17,284 bases of DNA from Ephemerocybe angulata (GCA_013368325.1 JAACJK010000214.1:1-17284); one strand, 5' to 3'. Shown: positions 1-7,687, numbered from the stretch's first letter. Notes: generated by a model from the sequence alone, not told the origin. Numbers and translations are program-made.

Positions 1-245
1 GTAATCGTTGATCATTACGCAACGGTGAAGTTTATATTCGTGATGAACTAACTGTCTGTCGCTGGGAAGAAGCTTAGATAGGGATAAGCTATTATGCATA
101 TAATTACAAAATTTTTTGTTTTGTAAATGAATATTTTTAACTAAACTTACTTTTTGTTTTATATTATTAATATTAGTGAACTCTTCTGAGTAACATCTCA
201 AAAGTCATAGCAAGGTAGCTGTACTGGAAAGTGCTGCTGGATAAT
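1..245 (+). rRNA. rns: Small-subunit (16S-like) mitochondrial rRNA, 3' end only
   Basis: This is the 3' portion of the mitochondrial SSU rRNA. It opens at the conserved GTAATCGTTGATCA block (bacterial GTAATCGTGGATCA), passes CTGTCTGTCGCTGGG (the counterpart of the decoding-site CCGCCCGTCAC region), and ends with AGCAAGGTAGCTGTACTGG and GTGCTGCTGGAT, equivalent to the 3' minor-domain end of bacterial 16S. Between these, 104-175 is an AT-rich extension at the place of helix 44. The 3' end is set just after GGATAAT by analogy and is uncertain by several bases; no anti-Shine-Dalgarno tail is visible. The gene is cut by the window edge; the full copy is in the right arm and beyond. Confidence 0.95.
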
Positions 246-399
246 AAAGAAAATAAATCTAAACCCCCCCCCTTATTTTTGTTTCTAATTTTTTTTTTTT
301 TCAGATAAAAAAGTCGACACACGACACTAATAAAATTAGCCTTAAATAAAAATAATTAAATTATAATTATTTTTTTTTTAAAAACACAGAAAAAAATTA
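246..399. other. Spacer between rns and tRNA-Ala, with a C9 run
   Basis: This is AT-rich DNA with no gene. It contains an isolated run of nine C (264-272), which is ten G in the right arm (15523-15532), and a small hairpin GTCGACACACGAC (313-325). The sequence is otherwise poly-A and poly-T. Confidence 0.7.
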
Positions 400-471
400 G
401 GGGAAATCTGATAATGGTTAATCGGTTATATTTGCAATATAATTATGATAGTTCGAATCTATCTTTCTCCA
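400..471 (+). tRNA. trnA(ugc): tRNA-Ala(UGC)
   Basis: The 72-nt cloverleaf has a fully paired acceptor stem, GGGGAAA with TTTCTCC (one G-U). The D stem is TGAT/ATCG, the anticodon stem TTATA/TATAA with loop TTTGCAA (anticodon UGC), and the T arm is GATAG-TTCGAAT-CTATC. The discriminator base is A. The mirror copy at 15328-15399 has the same length and supports the same fold. It is the first tRNA downstream of rns, on the same strand. Confidence 0.95.
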
Positions 472-758
472 ATTTTATTTGTTATCACTTATTTTTTTTT
501 TTGTTTGTTGTGTTGACTTTTTATCTTTATCACTTTTTTTTTTATATAAATAAAAAAAAAGTAATAAAAAAGTGATAGATACAAAAAAAATAAGTTAAAA
601 AAATAATAGCCCAATTATTATTGACTTTTTTTATTATATAAACCCTGCGGTAAGTGATAGAAGGGTAACAAAAAATAAACAATTAAAAAAGTAAGGGAAT
701 TATTAGTATTACTTTTTTTTAATTTATATAAAAAAAAGTGATAAAAATAAAGACAAAG
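472..758. repeat. Spacer made of A/T palindromic elements
   Basis: No gene is visible. The DNA is built from the recurring ATCACTTTTTT motif and its complement. A long imperfect hairpin spans about 528-577 (TATCACTTTTTT at one end, AAAAAAGTGATA at the other), and another spans about 711-739 (ACTTTTTTTT with AAAAAAAAGT). TTGACTTTTT is a second recurring variant. A short minus-strand open frame over 618-824 crosses tRNA-Gly and is judged to be chance. Confidence 0.8.
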
Positions 759-829
759 AAGAGTGTAGTATAATGGTAGTATCACAATCTCCAAAATTGT
801 TTGTAGGCGTTCGAATCGCCTCACTCTTG
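759..829 (+). tRNA. trnG(ucc): tRNA-Gly(UCC)
   Basis: This 71-nt tRNA has a perfect seven-pair acceptor stem, AAGAGTG with CACTCTT, and discriminator G. The anticodon stem is ACAAT/ATTGT around loop CTCCAAA, giving anticodon UCC. The T arm is AGGCG-TTCGAAT-CGCCT and the D stem is short (about three pairs). The mirror copy at 14968-15038 has the same length and fold. Confidence 0.93.
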
Positions 830-1130
830 TTTAATTTTTTTGTTTTTTTGTTTTTTTTGTTTTTTTATTTACTTTAATTTTGTTTTTATCACTTTTTTTA
901 TCACTCACTTTTTTTATTAACAATAAAAAAAGTCAACAAAAAAAAAGTCAAATAAAAAAAAAATTAGGCCTAATTTTATCACTTTTTTTAATATAAAAAA
1001 AAGTCAATACAAAAAAAACAAAAAAATAAGTAATAGGAGTGATAAAAGAAAAAAAAAAGTGATACTAGGGCTATTAATTATTTATCTAATTAATTACAAT
1101 TACTACTTATTTTTATTAAAAAAATAATAT
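830..1130. repeat. Spacer made of A/T palindromic elements
   Basis: No gene is visible. It starts with a run of TTTTTTGTTTTTTTG repeats and continues with alternating TTTATCACTTTTTT, TTGACTTTTTT and their complements around short A/T centres. AGGCCTAATTTT occurs near 966-975, the same arm sequence seen in the GGCC-ended hairpins elsewhere. No promoter or processing signal could be recognised. Confidence 0.75.
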
Positions 1131-1211
1131 ACGAATATGTTGAAATGGTAAACAATCCTCTTAAGCAGAAGTGGGAGTAATCCCTTAAGAGTTCAAGTCT
1201 CTTTGTTCGTA
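1131..1211 (+). tRNA. trnL(uaa): tRNA-Leu(UAA), copy with a damaged anticodon stem
   Basis: The acceptor stem ACGAATA/TGTTCGT is complete (one G-U), the D stem is TTG/CAA, the long variable arm GGGAGTAATCCC marks a class II tRNA, and the T arm is AGAG-TTCAAGT-CTCT. The anticodon is UAA in CTTAAGC. This copy reads CAATCCTCTTAAGC where the right arm (14585-14668) reads CAATCTTCTCTTAAGC, so two bases of the 5' anticodon stem are missing. One T is also missing from the D loop. The right copy (84 nt) forms a proper CTTCT/AGAAG stem. I read the loss here as base-level error rather than loss of the gene. Confidence 0.93.
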
Positions 1212-1457
1212 TTGTTTCAAAGATAGTGTTGGGGATATTTTAATATCCCTTGTATCACTATAATCAATTTTATCACTTTTTTTATATAAAAAAAAGTCAA
1301 CTGGCCATTCTAATTTTTTTTTGTATTTGTTACAAAAAAATAACTGAACAAACAAAAAATAAAAAACCTACCCTAGTCTAATCCTTTATTTTTTTTTGTT
1401 TTTTTTTTTTACTTGGGCGACTAAAACAAAAATTACTGACTAAGAACAAAGTAATAG
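1212..1457. repeat. Spacer with A/T hairpins between tRNA-Leu and tRNA-Ile
   Basis: No gene is visible. A short stem-loop GGGGATATTTTAATATCCC (1231-1249) lies shortly after tRNA-Leu and could act in processing or be chance. A TTTTATCACTTTTTT / AAAAAAAAGT hairpin follows near 1268-1297. The TTTTGTATTTGTTACAAAAAAATAAC element at about 1316-1345 is the same element that flanks the palindrome centre. Confidence 0.7.
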
Positions 1458-1528
1458 AAGCCTATAATTTAATGGTAGAATGATTTCTTGATGAGGAATT
1501 TGTAGGAGTTCAAATCTTCTTGGGCTTA
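1458..1528 (+). tRNA. trnI(gau): tRNA-Ile(GAU)
   Basis: The 71-nt tRNA has acceptor stem AAGCCTA/TGGGCTT and discriminator A. The D stem is ATT/AAT, and the anticodon stem ATTTC/GGAAT encloses loop TTGATGA, anticodon GAU. The T arm is AGGAG-TTCAAAT-CTTCT. This copy is intact. The right copy (14276-14340) lacks six bases of the 3' anticodon stem and variable loop. So for Ile the left arm is the good copy, the reverse of tRNA-Leu. Confidence 0.93.
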
Positions 1529-1614
1529 GTGGTTATTTACTTTTTTATTTTTACTTTTTTTATATAAAAAAGTGATTAAAAAAAAGTAAAAATAAAATTA
1601 TATTTGGATTTAAA

Positions 1615-1752
1615 ATGAATATTTATTTGTTTTGTTTTTAAAAAGTTTTTAGTGTTGAATGAATAGAAGGAGTTGATGCGGAGTTATTAGACAAAACATC
1701 TTTATAATTTTTTTTTGTTACTTACTAATCCAGGCCTAGGCCAGTTGTAGTA
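1615..1752 (+). pseudogene. Possible 5' fragment of dpo or small unknown open frame
   Basis: This stretch is less A/T-simple than its surroundings. An ATG at 1615 starts a short frame (MNIYLFCF...). In another frame, 1645 onwards reads VFSVE, then UGA (Trp in code 4), then IEGVDAELLDK, and in the right arm it stays open as far as the TAG near the GGCCTAGGCC palindrome (1733-1742). The right arm carries two extra bases (TA) after the ATG, and a single-base change there would join the two frames. The residue mix looks coding. It could be the real amino terminus of dpo cut off by a hairpin element, or a separate small peptide. Homology is not recognised, and confidence is low. Confidence 0.35.
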
Positions 1753-1776
1753 AAAAAAAATTGATAAGGTTTTTTA

Positions 1777-4624
1777 ATATAAAAAACATTAGCTAGAAAG
1801 GCAACAGGTAAATTATTAAATTGGAAAAACTTCTCATTCGATTTTTTTCTTATTCAATTTTAGACAAAAAATTGTTAAGAAAAGCAGTAGAGTATTTCTT
1901 TGAAAAAGAAGTATTCAATATTAAAGACGATCATCACATAATGGTATCTTTCAGACTAGTTACAAACGATAATATACCTAAAACATTAGGACAAATGGTA
2001 TTTTTAAACAAAACTAACGAATCATTAGAATTCTACATCCAATATTTATGGGACTTGTTAAATAAAAAACAAGATGGATACAACAACGTTGAATTAAGAA
2101 AAGTAGTATTCAGTTTTGGAATTAGAAAGGGTTTAGCTAAGGAAAATCAATTGGAAATTAAAGAACGAGATCTTAACACAATAAATTATTATAAATATCA
2201 GATTCCTATTACTTTAAATCCACTAGAATTTGGTACTCCGTTAACAGATTTAGTTACTACCGATAAAGGATCTGAATTTATTGTGACTACTCACAATAAC
2301 AATTTCTTTGAAATACATCCTACTGTTGTAGATGGTAAAATAATTAATAATATTAAATTTACACTAAGGGTAATTCAAAAAAAACACAAATAAAATAGTT
2401 GATAAACAAATAAACGACAACTATTTCATAAGAACAATTGACGACCCTAGTAGATTAGTAGCTAAGGACAGAATTTATGTATGTAATCTTATAACTAACC
2501 AGGAAGTTAAATTTTGAACAGAAACCTACACGGTTCCTTTCGAAAATTAAACCTGAAACTAAGTACATTAAAGATTTTCTTACTTTAGATATAGAAACCT
2601 ACATCGAGGCTAAACATAATGGCGAACAAGTAATGGTTCCGTACTTAATCAGCTTTTTCGATGGCTCCTCAAAAATAAGTTTTTTTCTTAAGTGATTACA
2701 TTTCTGTTAAAGAAATGATGTTTGATTGTATAAATACACTAACTCATAAGAAAAACGACAGAAAAAACATTTATATTCATAACCTAGCTAACTTTGATAG
2801 TGTTTTCTTAATGCCTTACTTGATAGAATATGGTAAAGTATCTCCTTTAATTAATAATAACAAATTAATTTCTTTCGATTTCACAAAAACAACCGGTTCT
2901 GGTCCAGTAACTTTAAAATTTGTGGATAGCTATCAAATCCTTTTAGGTAACCTAAGGGATCTAGCTAAATCATTTAACGGTAATTCACAAAAGGATTTCT
3001 TTCCTCATGGGTTTGTAAACAAAAATAACTTAGACTATATTGGACCTGTTCCATCAATTGAATTTTTCCCAGATATTACACAGGATGAGTACAATAGTTA
3101 TGCTTCAAAATTCAATAATAATTGGATACTTAAAGCTGAAGCTATTAAGTACTGCCAACTGGACTGTATCTCTCTACATGAAGTACTATCAAAGTTCGGC
3201 TTATTAATTTGAAATAGATGGAAACTTAATATTTCTAAATATCCGACTATTACTAGTCTAACTTTTGGAATTTATAGGGCACATTTTAAGGCAAATCTTA
3301 ATATACCTACTCTTGAGAGCACTCTTCAAAAACAAATCAGAACATCTTACACTGGAGGGGCTACTGACATGTATTTGCCTACAAATGTTATACCCGACTC
3401 AGTTTCAACGAGAAAATAATTTATACTATTATGATGTAAACAGTTTGTATCCTTATATCATGCAAAACGTCGAGGTGCCTATAGGATATCCAATTAGATT
3501 TGAAGGTGACCCTACAGGCTACTTTCCGGATAAGCAAGGTTTCTTCTACTGTAAAGTTACGGCTCCTTTAGGCTTGAAACATCCAATTATACAGAAAAAA
3601 ACTGTTATAAACAGCGTAGAAAGTACTTGCTCGGTCCTGGGAGAATTTTATGCTAACCTTTATTCGGAAGAAATAAAGAATGCTCAGAAATTCGGATACC
3701 AGTTTGAAATATTAAGTGGGATATTATTTACTGAAAGGCAAACATTTTCAAGGATTATATTACAGAACTTTACAGTCTTAGATCCGAGTATAGCAAATCA
3801 GACCCTATGAACTTCATTGCAAAAATATTAATGAATAGCTTATATGGGCGCTTCGGAATGCAGGATCAGTTCAAATCCTTCGAGATTTTGAATAAAGACA
3901 GTTTTAACCAGTTATTAACCATCATTAATAAAAATACTATAAATAACATCGAATCTATTAATTCCATAGGCCATAGCCATGCACTAGTGACGTTTACTCA
4001 AGACCAAACTGATAGAATGTTCGATAGCTTGAATATTCATTCTAGTACGAATGTGCTATCTCTAGTGCTATTTCGGCTATGGGTAGGGTTTTTATGAGTA
4101 AATTCAAAAATAACGATGACCTGGAATTATTCTACTCCGATACCGATAGCATAGTAGTAGATAAGGACACGCAACAAATGGGCACTCTAATGCCTGGTAT
4201 AATCGGTAGTGATATCGGGCAATTAAAGTTAGAGCATAATATTAAAAAAGGCTTATTCATAAGCCCCAAGGCATACGTTTTAGAATTAGAAACCGGAAAA
4301 ATGGTAGTTAAAATTAAGGGTCTTTCTTCTAAGGTGGCTAATAATACTGGCTTATCCTTTAATGATTTCTACGAAATACTAAATAAAGACAGCTCCCTAT
4401 CTATCCAACAAGATAAATGGGCAAAAAATAAAGAAGCTGTTAATATTCAAATACTCAGCCATTCTTATAAGGTTCAAATCAACGCGAATAAGCGTAAGTT
4501 AGTTTATAATAGTAAAGGATTATTGATTAATACGATACCTTACATAGTAAAGTCTGAATTATTCACAATTAAGGTTAAAGGCCACGGTCCTAAAACTGAG
4601 GTTATAGAATCTATAGTTAATTAA
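1777..4624 (+). CDS. dpo: Family B (protein-primed type) DNA polymerase, left copy, frame broken by indels
   Basis: This encodes a DNA polymerase of the linear mitochondrial plasmid kind, about 950 residues. Exonuclease motifs come first: LDIET (about 2587, Exo I), HNLANFDS (about 2780, Exo II) and YCQLD (about 3151, Exo III). Polymerase motifs follow: DVNSLYP (about 3434, motif A), KILMNSLYG (about 3825, motif B), YSDTDS (about 4115, motif C) and the SPKAY lysine motif (about 4262). A UGA at 3210-3212 sits where Trp is expected. The frame breaks near 1850, 2363, 2503, 2680, 3414, 3740 and 4050; at each of these the right arm is in frame. The start is uncertain: no ATG opens the frame, and ATA near 1777 is a candidate. 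The TTG at 1821 is in a shifted frame. Family members replicate linear plasmids using a terminal protein primer. It lies tail to tail with nad4. Confidence 0.93.
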
Positions 4625-4663
4625 CCCTAACCCCACCCTCTCCTCCTCAGCTTTAATTTGAAT

Positions 4664-4699
4664 AAAACTCGCGGGAATTATAAAACTTGCGGGTATTAT
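4664..4699 (+). repeat. 18-bp tandem repeat with CGCGGG core
   Basis: Two adjacent units, AAAACTCGCGGGAATTAT and AAAACTTGCGGGTATTAT, differ at two positions. They are mirrored at 11106-11141 in the right arm with the same two differences, so the substitutions are real rather than read errors. Function is unknown; the GC core stands out in AT-rich DNA. Confidence 0.85.
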
Positions 4700-4810
4700 A
4701 AAGATTTGTTTAATTATCCTTAAGGGAAGAGATCGAAATTAGAGAAATGGGATTTAAATGATAGTGAGAGTATTTTAGAGAGTTGTTTATTTTTTAAAAT
4801 AAAAATAAAC

Positions 4811-4839
4811 GGGTAGGTACGGACTAAGTCCTGCCCTAC
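4811..4839 (+). repeat. GC-rich nested hairpin
   Basis: The inner stem GGAC-TAA-GTCC (4821-4831) is enclosed by GTAGG (4813-4817) and CCTAC (4835-4839). The layout matches the hairpin at 5215-5253, suggesting a small mobile GC-cluster family of the type known in fungal mtDNA. It is mirrored in the right arm near 10968-10996. Confidence 0.75.
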
Positions 4840-5109
4840 ATTTTTATTTAACAAGGCATATTTAGTCTCATGCTAGTATCTTAACAGGGTCATGTATAAA
4901 AGTTTTGAAGATCTTTCATAAACGTTTTTTGTATTTTTGACAAAAATTTAATACGTTTTATTTTGAAGAAAGAATGGCTGGATCTAAAGGTCAATTATTT
5001 AGAAAATAGCAGTAAAATACAAATATGGAGCTATATTACTACTACTAAAAATTATTAAATATTATAATTCTTAATTTAGGCTTCCTCCTAAATAGAGTAA
5101 ATAATATTT

Positions 5110-5120
5110 GGGCTATGCCC
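5110..5120 (+). repeat. Short GC hairpin GGGC-TAT-GCCC
   Basis: This perfect four-pair GC stem is embedded in A/T sequence and flanked by ATAATATTT and TATATTTAAT. It is preserved in the right arm. Confidence 0.65.
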
Positions 5121-5214
5121 TATATTTAATAATTATGATTCTGATATTGATATTGATATATTTTATATCATATTATTTATATTATTGAGAAGAATCCGGA
5201 AGTGAAGTGTATAA

Positions 5215-5253
5215 AGGGTAGGGATTGACGGTATTAGCGTCAATCTTGCCCTA
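5215..5253 (+). repeat. GC-rich nested hairpin with perfect 7-bp inner stem
   Basis: The inner stem ATTGACG-GTATTAG-CGTCAAT (5224-5244) is enclosed by TAGGG (5219-5223) and CCCTA (5249-5253). It has the same outer GGGTAGG/GCCCTA arms as 4811-4839 but a different inner hairpin. It is mirrored at 10551-10585 without change in the stems. Confidence 0.8.
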
Positions 5254-5368
5254 AAAGATTATAATAGAAAACTATAAGCAATATTTAGTAATTGGACTTA
5301 AATAAACAAAATATTTTAAGAAATAATATAGGAAATATATTCTAAAAATTATTAAATGTTCTAATTCA

Positions 5369-5402
5369 GGCCTAATTTTTTTCAAAAAAAAAAAATAAGC
5401 CC
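5369..5402 (+). repeat. GGCC-ended A/T hairpin
   Basis: GGCCTAATTTTTTTC pairs with an A-run ending AATAAGCC. It belongs to the same family as 7250-7279, 8522-8551 and 17138-17172. The A-run length differs between arms. Confidence 0.7.
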
Positions 5403-5673
5403 AACTAATCAATTTTGTATGAAAAAAATTGATAATAGTTATTTTTTTTTAGGACAATAATAATTAAAAATTTCTATCTTTACTTATCCTTATAAAATTA
5501 TATAATATATTAATTTTTTTCCTTTGACTTTCCTTCATTAATTCCTTTCTATTACTTATTTTTTTTTGTTAAAAAAATAAAGCTTTTGTCTTAAGATAAT
5601 AATGTTAGTTTTAGCTATTCTTAAATATAATCTCTTTTAAAAAAAAAAAAAATTAGCCTGTTGACTTTTTTTA

Positions 5674-5699
5674 CAGTTATTTTTTTTTAAAAAAAACTG
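5674..5699 (+). repeat. A/T hairpin CAGTTATTTT...AAAACTG
   Basis: This palindromic element close to the nad4 3' end is followed by GGATTAGTAAGTGATA, a string that recurs near 1716-1731 (reverse complement) and 7529-7541. On the nad4 strand it lies just past the stop codon and could form a transcript-end hairpin, though no terminator class is known for it. Confidence 0.55.
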
Positions 5700-5742
5700 G
5701 ATTAGTAAGTGATAAAGGGGCTATCACTTTTTAAGTCAATGA

Positions 5743-7208
5743 TTAAATATAAAGTAATTGAGAAACAGATAAATGTAAAGAATCTAATAAAACATTAGGG
5801 AATAAACCTAAAATAATAGTAGGAATTAATAAAGCTATTAATAAAAAATATTCTCTTCTATTGATATCTTTAACAATTTTTACAAGATGAGGAGAATAAT
5901 TACCATAAGATAATCTATTATATAAAAATATAGAATATATAGCTGATAATACTATACCAGTAGCTCCTAAACCAGCAATAATAGGATTTGTTGCCAAATT
6001 CCTAATAAAGAAAGTTGTTCACCTAAAAAATTTAAAGTTAAAGGAATACCAGTATTAGCTAAAGTAAAAATAAAGAATAAAATAGTAAATACAGGCATAT
6101 AAGTTGTTAAACCTCTTATATATTTAATAATTCTTGTTCCTGTTCTATCATATATTATTCCTCCAACACAAATAAATAAAGCTGGACTAACAAAACCATG
6201 AGCAATACCTAATAATATTGCTCCTTCAATACCTTGTAAAGTATTAGAAAATAAACCTAATACAACTACAGCCATATGAGCTACACTACTATAAGCTATT
6301 AATCTTTTAGTATCTTGTTGAATTATAGTAGAAAAAACTAGCATAAATTAAAGAAATTATAGCAATACTTTGAATTAAAGGACTAAAATAATGAGTGGCA
6401 TCAGGTAAAATTTGAATTAATATTCTTAAATAACCATAAGTTGCTAATTTTAAGATTGTTGCTGCTAATAAGATCGATCCTGCTAAAGGTGAATCACTAT
6501 GAGCTTTAGGTAACCATATTATAAATGGATATAATGGTGTTTTAACTGCAAAAGCTATAAAGAAACCTAACCATAATAATTTTTGACTCTCTAAACTTAT
6601 TTCAATTAAAGAAATTAATTGGAAATCTGTAGAACCTATATAATTATATATCATTAATATACTTAATAACATTGGTAAACTACCTGCTAATGTATATAAA
6701 AAAAATAAAAATGCTGATCTAAATCTATCCATTCCATGACCGAATATTATAATTACTATAAATAATATTGGTAATACACTTTCGAAAAAGATATAAAATA
6801 ATAATAAATCTAAAGAAACAAATGCACATATCTGTAAACTTTCTAATAATAATAAAGAAATTAAAAATAATTTTATGGGTAAGGCTGGTGTTTTCAAGAT
6901 ATTATTATAATTAGATAATATTGCTATAGGACTGATAAAGGTTGTTAATAATAAAAAATATAAGATTCCATCTATCCAAAATTTAGTTGACAAATTGTAT
7001 TTGGAGAGGAAAGAAATTGAAGTTAGAAATTGATATTGTTAGTATTTGAATCAAATTGATACCATATAAATAAGGAGATAAAAAAATTTAGTATACTCGT
7101 TGTTAAAGCTAATTTTTTCATTTGTTGAATACTTCGAGGAGTTGAATCATTCATAGGTAAAATACATAATGAACCTATTATTGGTATTAAAATTAATATT
7201 GTTAACAT
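5743..7208 (-). CDS. nad4: NADH dehydrogenase subunit 4, left copy, frame broken by indels
   Basis: This is a proton-pumping membrane subunit of respiratory complex I (NuoM family), about 488 residues, the usual fungal length. Visible hallmarks are FESVLP (the membrane Glu equivalent to NuoM E144), WLPKAHSDSPLAGS (the conserved Lys in transmembrane helix 7), DTKRLIAYSSVAHM, AHGFVSPALFICVGG and LANTGIPLTLNFLGE. The start is the ATG at 7206-7208 (MLTILILIPIIGS). Breaks in this copy lie near 7035 and 6960-7025, near 6344 (an extra T) and near 5995 (a missing A). At each of these the right arm keeps frame. It runs convergent to dpo and downstream of tRNA-Cys on the same strand. Confidence 0.96.
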
Positions 7209-7687
7209 TGTTATTTTTATTTATTGTTGTTTATTTTTTTCACTTTACAGGCCTTATTTTTTTGTAAAAAAATTAGGCCAGCTGTTACTTTTTTTTTTAT
7301 TTATATCACTTTTTTAATCTGTTTACTTTTTTATCTTTATCTGGAAAAAAGTGATAGATTAAAATTAGTAATAAAAAAAAGTTATAAATAAAAAAAGTAA
7401 TTAAAAATAATATATTTATTCAGTTCTATGGACTTACCAGGCTAATTTTGTTTGAATCAATTAAAGAGTTATTTTTTTTTTATCTAAAAACCCTTATCAA
7501 TTTTTTTTGTTTATTTTACAAAAAAATTAATTAGTAAGTGATAAAATAAGCCCAAGTAAAAAAACTGTAGTGATAAAAATTAGCCTGTACTAATCCTAAC
7601 TTACCCTTATTTTTTTTTGTTTTCAACCTTAAGGCATTAATTGTTTGACCTACTTTTTGTTTTATCTGGGCTGATTAAACAAAAGAA
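7209..7687. other. Spacer upstream of nad4, palindromic A/T elements
   Basis: No gene is visible. It contains the GGCC hairpin at 7250-7279, several ATCACTTTTTT/AAAAAAGTGAT pairs (about 7303-7360), and AAAAATTAATTAGTAAGTGATA near 7522-7541. A few non-simple patches (TTCAGTTCTATGGACTTACC near 7420-7440 and CAACCTTAAGGCATTAATTG near 7623) gave no tRNA fold or reading frame. Transcription of nad4 from the tRNA-Cys side would cross this region as a leader. Confidence 0.65.
7250..7279 (+). repeat. GGCC-ended A/T hairpin, near-perfect palindrome
   Basis: GGCCTTATTTTTTTG faces TAAAAAAATTAGGCC. The right-arm counterpart is at 8522-8551. A third copy lies outside the inverted repeat at 17138-17172, which shows that this is a dispersed family and not only a product of the duplication. 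Confidence 0.85.

Larger units (their letters stand above)
4625..5742. other. Spacer between convergent dpo and nad4, rich in GC hairpins
   Basis: No protein gene could be recognised. Immediately after the dpo stop is CCCTAACCCCACCC followed by a pyrimidine-rich tract to about 4650. Then come an 18-base tandem repeat (4664-4699), GC hairpins at 4811-4839, 5110-5120 and 5215-5253, and a TTTAGG/CCTAAA stem near 5079-5096. The last 400 bases return to A/T palindromes. A MAGSKGQLF-like start at about 4975 meets stop codons within a dozen codons in both arms, so I do not call it. It may include the old plasmid end. Confidence 0.7.

Noticed and set aside
618..824. 68-codon minus-strand open frame
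   Set aside because: It overlaps tRNA-Gly and A/T palindromes, has low-complexity composition, and no equivalent frame was listed on the mirror arm.
472..1130. CRISPR-like array from the regular ATCACTTTTTT copies
   Set aside because: Copies alternate orientation, spacing is irregular, and the spacers are themselves A/T repeats; this is a mitochondrial palindrome family.
400..1528. Chytrid-style 5' tRNA editing
   Set aside because: The first three acceptor pairs of Ala, Gly, Leu, Ile and Cys are all matched, so no editing is required.
1821..1850. TTG at 1821 as the dpo start
   Set aside because: The right arm shows one more base (TTTTATTT for TTTTTTT) that puts the true frame through LLNWKNFSFD, so the TTG frame is shifted and its first residues are not genuine.
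3265..3413. Reading frame starting MEFIGHILRQ as a separate protein
   Set aside because: It is an out-of-frame shadow of dpo; the true frame continues from the UGA Trp codon at 3210.
4975..5060. ATG with a short MAGSKGQLF reading frame in the dpo-nad4 spacer
   Set aside because: Stop codons follow within about a dozen codons in both arms, and the start matches no mitochondrial gene I know.
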